Source: Thalassospira sp. MCCC 1A01148
GTDB lineage: Bacteria > Pseudomonadota > Alphaproteobacteria > Rhodospirillales > Thalassospiraceae
NCBI RefSeq assembly: GCF_001613795.1
Contig: NZ_LPVZ01000020.1
Coordinates: forward strand, 248,001 to 312,000
Length of the DNA: 64,000 bases
Reading direction: 5' to 3'
The notes beneath the pieces were generated by a model. It had not been told where the DNA came from. It ran no database searches and saw nothing but the letters and a program-made list of their open reading frames with translations. Each line of letters starts with the position of its first letter. Position 1 is the first letter of the stretch. Position numbers and translations under genes: made by a program. Below, one piece after another: positions 57,638-64,000 of the stretch.

Positions 57638-60109
57638 ATGAACCACGTCACTGCAGCATTAAGAACCGCAAAATCCCGCCTGGTTGTCATCGGCAACGGT
57701 ATGGCTGGCATGCGCACCGTCGAAGAAATCCTGTCACGCGCACCAGACAAATACGACATTACGGTTTTCGGTGCCGAACCGCGCGTGAACTATAACCGCA
57801 TCATGCTCTCGCCGTTGCTTTCGGGTGAAAAGGACTTTGACGAAATCGTCATCAACACGCCCGAGTGGTACACGGAAAACAATATCTATCTTTATTCCGG
57901 CGACCCGGTGGTCAAGATTGACCGCGACCGCAAGGTGGTAATTTCCAAGAGCGGTACGGAAACCGAATATGACGAACTGCTGCTTGCCACCGGTTCCGAT
58001 CCGATCATTATCCCGGTTCCGGGCCATAAGCTTGATGGTGTTGTGACATTCCGCGATGTCGATGATGTCGAGACCATGCTTGGTGCCGCGGCAAAAGGCG
58101 GCCCGGCGGTTGTGATTGGCGGCGGGCTTTTGGGCCTCGAAGCCGCCGTCGGCCTGCAAGCACAAGGCATGGAAGTCACGGTTCTTCATCTGGCAGGTCA
58201 CGTGATGGAGCGTCAGCTCGATCCATCTGCGGGCTATCTTCTTGCGCAGGAACTCGAACAACGCGGTATCAAGGTCATCACCGAGGCCGATACAGCAGAA
58301 ATCGTTGGCACAGACCACGTAACCGGCGTCCGCCTTAAGGACGGGCGCATGATCCCGGCTGATCTGGTGGTCATGGCTGTTGGCATCCGACCAAACGGTC
58401 GCCTTGCCACAGAAGCAGGCCTCAACGTTGAACGCGGCATCGTCGTTGACGATGTCATGACCACCAGTGATCCGGCAATCTTTGCGGTTGGCGAATGTGT
58501 ACAGCATCGTGGCCAATGTTACGGCCTTGTCGCGCCGCTATTTGAAATGGCGAAGTCGCTGGCCGATCACATGGCCGAGATCGACACTGATGGCTACACA
58601 GGTTCCATCACATCGACCAAACTCAAGGTTACCGGCGTCGATGTGTTTTCTGCCGGTGACTTCAGCGGCGGCAACGAAACAGAGGAAATTGTTTTCCGCG
58701 ATGCCGGACGTGGTGTCTACAAACGCATCGTTCTTGAAGACGGCAAAATCAAGGGCACGGTCCTGTATGGGGACACGTCCGATGGCGGTTGGTATTTCCA
58801 ACTGATGAAGGACGGCGAAGACGTCACCGAACTGCGTGACACACTTGCCTTCGGCAAGGCATTCGCCGGAGGTAGCGCCGGAAACCCTCTTGATGCCGTT
58901 GCAGCCCTGCCAGACGATGCAGAGATTTGCGGCTGTAACGGCATTTGCAAGGGCTCCATTGTTGCCGCCATCAATGAAAAAGATCTGACCACCCTTGATG
59001 AGGTTAAGGGTCACACCAAGGCATCGGCATCCTGCGGATCATGTTCGGGCCTTGTTGAAAACCTTTTGGCAGCAACCCTTGGCGGGGATTATGAGGCGGC
59101 AACGGTCAAGCCAATCTGCACCTGCACCGATCATGACCATGACAGTGTCCGTCGCCTGATCGTTGCCAAAAACCTGAAATCAATGCCGGCTGTCATGCAG
59201 GAACTGGAATGGAAGTCATCCGATGGCTGCCATGTCTGTCGTCCGGCTTTGAACTATTACCTGCTGGCTGCATGGCCAAGTGAATATGTTGATCATGGTG
59301 CATCGCGTTTCATCAACGAACGTGTGCACGCCAACATTCAGAAAGACGGGACTTATTCGGTCATTCCGCGCATGTGGGGTGGCTTGACCAACCCGCGCGA
59401 ACTGCGCGCCATCGCCGATGTCGCCGATAAATTCGAAATCCCGACCGTCAAGGTCACAGGTGGTCAGCGTATTGACCTTCTTGGGGTCAAGAAAGAAGAC
59501 CTGCCAGCGGTCTGGGCCGACCTGAATTCGGCGGGGATGGTATCGGGTCATGCCTATGGCAAATCGCTTCGAACGGTCAAAAGCTGTGTTGGGCAGGAAT
59601 GGTGTCGCTTTGGTACCCAGATGTCGATGGGCATGGCTGTCGAGCTGGAAAAAATGACCTGGGGATCATGGATGCCCCACAAGTTCAAAATGGCTGTTTC
59701 GGGGTGCCCACGCAACTGCGCTGAAGCCACGATCAAGGATTTTGGTGTTGTGGCAACCGATGGTGGCTGGGACCTTCATGTCGGTGGCAATGGCGGCATT
59801 CACGTCCGCGCAACCGACCTTCTGTGCAAGGTAACAACCGACGAAGAGGTCAAGGAATATTGCGGCGCCTTCATCCAGCTATACCGTGAAGAGGCCCGCT
59901 ATCTTGAACGCACCGCCCCCTGGATCGAGCGAGTTGGCCTGAAACATGTTCAGGAACGTGTTGTCGATGATGAAGCCAATCGCAAAGCATTGTTTGATCG
60001 CTTCATGATCAGTCAGAAAACAGCGCAGATTGATCCGTGGGCAGAGCGCGCCTCCGAAGGCGTTGATGCGCATGAATTCAATCCCCTTTCCATGATTGCA
60101 GCGGAGTAA
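57638..60109 (+). CDS. nirB: Assimilatory nitrite reductase, large subunit
   Basis: An 823-residue cytoplasmic NADH-dependent nitrite reductase. The FAD site is VVIGNGMAGMR (near 17-27), the NADH site VVIGGGLLGLEAAVGLQAQGM. BFD-like iron-sulfur segments are CGCNGICKGSIV with SCGSCSGL, and CTCTDHDHDSVR. The siroheme/4Fe-4S half ends in SCVGQEWCRFGT and VSGCPRNCAEA, supplying the four cluster cysteines. It converts nitrite to ammonium. The ATG 57638 has GAGGAG upstream and lies 40 bases after the leader terminator. First gene of nirB-nirD-nasA-cysG. Confidence 0.96.
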   Translation: MNHVTAALRTAKSRLVVIGNGMAGMRTVEEILSRAPDKYDITVFGAEPRVNYNRIMLSPLLSGEKDFDEIVINTPEWYTENNIYLYSGDPVVKIDRDRKVVISKSGTETEYDELLLATGSDPIIIPVPGHKLDGVVTFRDVDDVETMLGAAAKGGPAVVIGGGLLGLEAAVGLQAQGMEVTVLHLAGHVMERQLDPSAGYLLAQELEQRGIKVITEADTAEIVGTDHVTGVRLKDGRMIPADLVVMAVGIRPNGRLATEAGLNVERGIVVDDVMTTSDPAIFAVGECVQHRGQCYGLVAPLFEMAKSLADHMAEIDTDGYTGSITSTKLKVTGVDVFSAGDFSGGNETEEIVFRDAGRGVYKRIVLEDGKIKGTVLYGDTSDGGWYFQLMKDGEDVTELRDTLAFGKAFAGGSAGNPLDAVAALPDDAEICGCNGICKGSIVAAINEKDLTTLDEVKGHTKASASCGSCSGLVENLLAATLGGDYEAATVKPICTCTDHDHDSVRRLIVAKNLKSMPAVMQELEWKSSDGCHVCRPALNYYLLAAWPSEYVDHGASRFINERVHANIQKDGTYSVIPRMWGGLTNPRELRAIADVADKFEIPTVKVTGGQRIDLLGVKKEDLPAVWADLNSAGMVSGHAYGKSLRTVKSCVGQEWCRFGTQMSMGMAVELEKMTWGSWMPHKFKMAVSGCPRNCAEATIKDFGVVATDGGWDLHVGGNGGIHVRATDLLCKVTTDEEVKEYCGAFIQLYREEARYLERTAPWIERVGLKHVQERVVDDEANRKALFDRFMISQKTAQIDPWAERASEGVDAHEFNPLSMIAAE

Positions 60110-60114
60110 GACAG

Positions 60115-60465
60115 ATGAGCGATAATCTGACATGGGTAGAAGTCGGCCCTGCCTCTGCCATCCCGCAGCAGGGGGCCCGCACCTTGCAAACCGAAACCGA
60201 TCGCATCGCGATTTTCCGAACACTTGATGATCAGGTCTTTGCCCTGCTCGATCGCTGCCCGCACAAACAGGGACCGCTGGCACAGGGCATCGTCCACGGT
60301 CATTTCGTGACCTGCCCGCTTCATAACATGGTTTTTTCACTTGAAACGGGTGAAGCCCAGGGCCCCGATGACGGGTGTGCCGCCAAAGTCGAATGTCAGG
60401 TCGTGAACGGCGTTGTACGTGTTGGCCTGACAGAACTGCAAGCTGGATTGCGCCATGCAGGATGA
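60115..60465 (+). CDS. nirD: Assimilatory nitrite reductase, small subunit
   Basis: A 116-residue Rieske-like protein. RCPHKQGPLAQG and CPLHNMVFSLETGEA show C-x-H and C-x2-H, so the 2Fe-2S ligands that many NirD proteins have lost are retained here. It probably assists NirB. It begins five bases after nirB and overlaps the nasA start by 11 bases, implying translational coupling. Confidence 0.93.
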   Translation: MSDNLTWVEVGPASAIPQQGARTLQTETDRIAIFRTLDDQVFALLDRCPHKQGPLAQGIVHGHFVTCPLHNMVFSLETGEAQGPDDGCAAKVECQVVNGVVRVGLTELQAGLRHAG

Positions 60466-63163
60466 GGTCAAAACAACCTGCCCCTATTGCGGTGTTGGCT
60501 GTGGCTTGATCATTTCACCAACCCGCGATGGATGGGCTGTCGGTGGCGATCCGGATCATCCGGCCAACTTTGGGCGGACATGTTCCAAGGGGGCTGCACT
60601 TATCGACACCATCATGGCCGAGGAAAAGCGAGACATCCGTCTGCTGGAACCCGAAGTCGATGGCAAGCAGGTCCCATGGAATGATGCCATTGGCGAAACG
60701 GCAAAGCGCCTGCGCGATACCATCGAAAAGCACGGCCCGAAATCAGTGGCGTTCTATGTCTCTGGTCAGCTCCTGACCGAGGACTACTATGTCGCCAACA
60801 AGCTGATCAAGGGCTTCATCGGGTCCCCCCATATCGATACCAATTCGCGGCTTTGCATGGCATCAACCGTGGTCGGCCACAAGCGTGCCTTTGGTGCCGA
60901 TGTGGTACCGGGCTGCTATGAAGATCTTGAAATTGCGGATCTGGTTATTCTCACCGGGTCGAACCTGGCATGGTGTCACCCGGTGCTCAACCAGCGCCTA
61001 CGCACCGCCAAGGAAAAACATGGCACAAAGATCGTTGTTATTGATCCGCGCAGGACTGCAACTTGTGATATCGCCGATCTGCATTTGCCAATCACACCGG
61101 GCAGCGACGTTGCCCTGTTTAACGGCTTGCTGGCGTGGCTGGACCAAACCGGCAATACCGACCTTAAATATGTTGCCCGTCATGTAAGTGGCTATGACGG
61201 TGCAGTGGCAGAGGCACGCGCCGACTGCCCTGATATTGAGACAACCGCAGAAAAATGCGGGCTCAACACCCACGAAAGTGCCGATGAAAACGGCTCAGGT
61301 CTGGGGAAACTGGAAACGTTGTTTAACTGGTTTGCTGCCTTTGAACGCACCGTAACGGTGTTTTCGCAGGGGGTTAATCAGTCTTCTAGCGGATCGGATA
61401 AAGTGAATTCGATCCTTAATTGCCATCTGGCAACCGGACGGGTCGGAAAACCGGGTTCCAGCCCGTTTTCGGTAACCGGCCAACCCAATGCCATGGGCGG
61501 CCGTGAAGTTGGCGGCCTTGCCAACCAGCTTGCTGCCCACATGAATCCCAATGACGCCATTGATGTCGACCGCGTCCGGCGTTTCTGGAAATCAGATGTC
61601 CTCGAACCGGGCGAGGGCCACAAGGCCATCGACATGTTCCGCGCGATTGAAAGCGGGGAAATCAAGGCCGTCTGGATCATGGCAACCAATCCGGCCGTTA
61701 GCCTGCCGGATGCGGACCGTGTGCGCCTTGCGCTGTCGCGATGCCCGCTTGTGATTGTATCGGACACAGTCAAGGACACCGACACTCTGCGTCATGCCGA
61801 TATAAAACTGCCTGCCGCTGGCTGGGCCGAGAAATCCGGTACCGTTACAAATTCCGAACGCCGAATTTCGCGCCAACGTCCATTCCGCAAAGCCCAGGGC
61901 AGCGCCAAGCCCGACTGGTGGATCATGTCCGAAGTCGCCAAAGCCATGGGCTATACCAAGGCGTTCAAATACAAGGACCCAAGCGATATATTCGCCGAAC
62001 ATGCCGCTCTGTCAGAATTTGAAAATGATGGTTTGCGCGCCTTTGATATCGGCATATGGCACAAGGCCCGCAAATCGGCATATGACAACATGGCCCCCTT
62101 CCAATGGCCGGCATCGCGTAAACATCAGCCAGCGCACGGCCCAACCCGCCTTTACGGGGACGGCATCTTTACGACCTCAAGTGGGCGGGCAAAGATGCTT
62201 GGCCTCAGTCATCGTGGCCCACAATCGAAAACGAGCCGGGATTACCCGTTAATTGCCAATAGTGGTCGCTATCGCGATCAATGGCACACAATGACCCGGA
62301 CGGGCACAGCAGCACGACTTAGCGCACATCGCCCGGAACCATTGCTTGAAATTCATCCTGATGATGCCGGGCTGTACAACCTGACTGATGGCGGGATCGC
62401 CTGGATCAAAAGTCAAAACGGTACAGCGCTGATGCGTGTTGCAGTCACCGATGCGCAAATGCCCGGACAAGTTTTCATTCCAATGCATTGGAGTGATTCA
62501 TTTTCGGCCGCGGGTGGGATTGGTCGACTTCTCCCCCCCAATGTTGACCCCCACTCCGGCCAACCCGAAAGCAAACATATTCCCATTGCCGTCGAGCCCT
62601 TCGTCGCCAAATGGCAGGGACTTTTGTTTTCAAGCACACCTCTTGATTTATCCGGCCTGCCATACTGGGTCAGCGCAACCGGTATCGGCAGCATGGTCTA
62701 CGAGATCGCCGGAAATACACCAATGATATTCAAATCCCTGCTGCCGATCGCCACCAACAAGGATGACGAACAAATCATTGAATATTCGGACGCGAAAAAG
62801 GGTGTTCATCGCGTCGCCCGTCTTGAGCGTGACCGCATTACAGGGGCGCTTTTTGTCGGCCCTGAACGGCCGGCACTTGGTCGCGACTGGGTTTCAAAAC
62901 TGTTCGGGGCGGATGCCATTGCACCGATGGAACGCAATGCACTTCTGGCCGGGCGCATGCCCGATGCCGGTGCCATCAATGATCGTTTGATCTGTTCATG
63001 CTTCTCGGTCGGTTTGGCTGCGATCACCACTGCCATTTCAGAACAGAAAGCCGTCACTGCAGCCGATATTGGCCGCGTGCTACAGGCCGGAACAGGCTGT
63101 GGGTCCTGTTTGCCGGAGATAAAGGAGATTCTCGATGACGTATTACCGCGCGCCGCAGAATAA
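60455..63163 (+). CDS. nasA: Assimilatory nitrate reductase, catalytic subunit
   Basis: A 902-residue molybdopterin enzyme. The N-terminal 4Fe-4S cluster is held by Cys9, Cys12, Cys16 and Cys43 (CPYCGVGCGL and CSKG). The molybdenum-ligating cysteine is likely Cys134 in SRLCMAST. Bis-MGD binding segments such as TGSNLAWCHPVL follow, and the last 60 residues form a BFD-like domain with four cysteines (RLICSCFSVG and GCGSCLPEI), as in NasA-type enzymes that accept electrons from NADH via partner proteins. It reduces nitrate to nitrite for NirBD. Overlaps nirD and the siroheme gene. Confidence 0.95.
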   Translation: MQDEVKTTCPYCGVGCGLIISPTRDGWAVGGDPDHPANFGRTCSKGAALIDTIMAEEKRDIRLLEPEVDGKQVPWNDAIGETAKRLRDTIEKHGPKSVAFYVSGQLLTEDYYVANKLIKGFIGSPHIDTNSRLCMASTVVGHKRAFGADVVPGCYEDLEIADLVILTGSNLAWCHPVLNQRLRTAKEKHGTKIVVIDPRRTATCDIADLHLPITPGSDVALFNGLLAWLDQTGNTDLKYVARHVSGYDGAVAEARADCPDIETTAEKCGLNTHESADENGSGLGKLETLFNWFAAFERTVTVFSQGVNQSSSGSDKVNSILNCHLATGRVGKPGSSPFSVTGQPNAMGGREVGGLANQLAAHMNPNDAIDVDRVRRFWKSDVLEPGEGHKAIDMFRAIESGEIKAVWIMATNPAVSLPDADRVRLALSRCPLVIVSDTVKDTDTLRHADIKLPAAGWAEKSGTVTNSERRISRQRPFRKAQGSAKPDWWIMSEVAKAMGYTKAFKYKDPSDIFAEHAALSEFENDGLRAFDIGIWHKARKSAYDNMAPFQWPASRKHQPAHGPTRLYGDGIFTTSSGRAKMLGLSHRGPQSKTSRDYPLIANSGRYRDQWHTMTRTGTAARLSAHRPEPLLEIHPDDAGLYNLTDGGIAWIKSQNGTALMRVAVTDAQMPGQVFIPMHWSDSFSAAGGIGRLLPPNVDPHSGQPESKHIPIAVEPFVAKWQGLLFSSTPLDLSGLPYWVSATGIGSMVYEIAGNTPMIFKSLLPIATNKDDEQIIEYSDAKKGVHRVARLERDRITGALFVGPERPALGRDWVSKLFGADAIAPMERNALLAGRMPDAGAINDRLICSCFSVGLAAITTAISEQKAVTAADIGRVLQAGTGCGSCLPEIKEILDDVLPRAAE

Positions 63164-64000
63164 AGCTCTTGGCTCTCCGGCAATTGCCGATCAGCCGGAC
63201 GAAAAGTTCGCCTATTTCCCGGCATTTGTGAAAGTGCAGGGCAAGAAGGTTGTTGTGCTTGGGGGTGGCGATGTCGCTGCGGGCAAGCTCCGCCTTCTGA
63301 TGCGCAGCCACGCCGACATAACAGTCATCGCCCCCGAACTCTGCGATGACATCGCCCGAATGCATGCGAACGGAAAGATCAGGTGGGAAAGCAGCCCGTT
63401 TGTCGACACCATGATCAACGGAGCCGCCATGGTGTTTGATGCAACGGACAATCCACATTTGACCGCCCGGGTCGAGGCGGCGGCAAAGCGGCGCAACATT
63501 CTGCTAAATGTCGTCGACAAGACAGCGCATTGTGATTTCATCGTGCCTGCCATCCTTGACCGTGCCCCTGTGATGATCACGATCTCCACCGGGGCTTGCG
63601 CCCCGGCACTTGCGCGCATCTTGCGTCAACGGCTTGAAACGGTGTTCCCCGCAACCCTGTCAAACATTGCCAAAATCGCCCGCGATGCCCGCGAAACGGT
63701 CGCAACACATCTGTCCGACGGGCTATCGCGCCAGCGCTTCTGGACCCGGTTCTTTCAGAAGGCCTTGCGCGCCGATAGCGCCGAAAAAATTACCCAAGAC
63801 GACCTCAGCCACGAGCTGCGCAGTTTTGTCCCGCAAGGTAGCAGTGCCACCGTCCCCTCAGGACAATCCTTGCGGCTGGATGTTGACGCAAACAATGCGT
63901 ACGACATTCCCCATGGGATCGCGCGTCATGTCGAAACCGCCGATATCATTTTTCACAATGATGATATCGCCCCCGACATCCTTGCACTGGCACGCCGTGA
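63135..64000 (+). CDS. cysG: Siroheme synthase (CysG-type), cut by the window end
   Basis: The reading frame starts at ATG 63135, with AAAGGAG seven bases upstream, and stays open to the last base (at least 288 residues). The N-terminal half is a precorrin-2 dehydrogenase/ferrochelatase domain: VVVLGGGDVAAGKLRLL for NAD binding, then VFDATDNPHL and ISTGACAPALARILRQRLE. After about residue 225 a part resembling the methyltransferase domain follows (IARHVETADIIFHND, APDILALARR), but its usual glycine-rich GxGPGDPELLT start is not seen. It supplies siroheme for NirB. Overlaps the nasA 3' end by 29 bases. Confidence 0.88.
   Translation, partial: MTYYRAPQNKALGSPAIADQPDEKFAYFPAFVKVQGKKVVVLGGGDVAAGKLRLLMRSHADITVIAPELCDDIARMHANGKIRWESSPFVDTMINGAAMVFDATDNPHLTARVEAAAKRRNILLNVVDKTAHCDFIVPAILDRAPVMITISTGACAPALARILRQRLETVFPATLSNIAKIARDARETVATHLSDGLSRQRFWTRFFQKALRADSAEKITQDDLSHELRSFVPQGSSATVPSGQSLRLDVDANNAYDIPHGIARHVETADIIFHNDDIAPDILALARR

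Overview
The window looks like one contiguous piece of a free-living, probably marine alphaproteobacterial chromosome, most like Rhodospirillales of the Thalassospira kind. This is a judgement from gene content and protein style: split MetH with an ArsR-methyltransferase fusion, NasTS-controlled nitrate assimilation, soxBDAG with GbcAB, and Mla phospholipid-transport genes. No rRNA, tRNA, CRISPR array, insertion sequence or prophage was recognised. Coding density is high and most genes have clear Shine-Dalgarno sequences.

Layout. 1-11.4 kb: an SDR oxidoreductase, an HD-GYP response regulator with a large membrane hybrid histidine kinase, PrmA, a UvrD-family helicase, WecB and a small charged orphan protein. 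11.4-22.4 kb: a ClC channel/transporter with CBS domains, a Bcr/CflA-type MFS exporter, a methionine operon (ArsR-methyltransferase, metF, and metH in two genes) and mlaA-mlaC. 22.4-30 kb: EttA, then a DUF4212 protein, a Na+/solute symporter, a cNMP/CBS/DUF294 protein, a DnaQ-like exonuclease and a small membrane protein. 30-35.6 kb: modABC, a DUF1989 protein with a divergent LysR regulator, and a D-2-hydroxyacid dehydrogenase.

35.8-48.3 kb is a methylated-amine catabolic island: soxBDAG, a GbdR-like regulator, gbcAB-like Rieske oxygenase and reductase, a LysR regulator, a DgcA/N-methylproline-demethylase-like flavoprotein and a TetR regulator. Together they suggest stepwise demethylation of glycine betaine (or a related betaine) to glycine. 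48.4-53.5 kb is a compact amino-acid catabolic cassette: diaminopropionate ammonia-lyase, an Lrp regulator, an EutA-like racemase/isomerase, an M20 amidohydrolase and an M24 hydrolase. It resembles ectoine-utilisation clusters without matching them.

53.6-64 kb is assimilatory nitrate reduction: nasS (sensor), nasT (ANTAR antiterminator) and a NarK-type transporter on the minus strand, and nirB-nirD-nasA-cysG (cut by the window end) on the plus strand. The modABC genes elsewhere in the window would supply molybdenum to NasA. The 721-base gap between narK and nirB carries sigma-54-like promoters in both directions and hairpins with ANTAR-type hexaloops. On the nirB side a strong intrinsic terminator has a 5' arm overlapping the second hairpin, which is the arrangement expected for NasT-controlled antitermination. 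This leader is the best-supported regulatory discovery in the window; the diaminopropionate cassette is the best candidate for undescribed metabolism.
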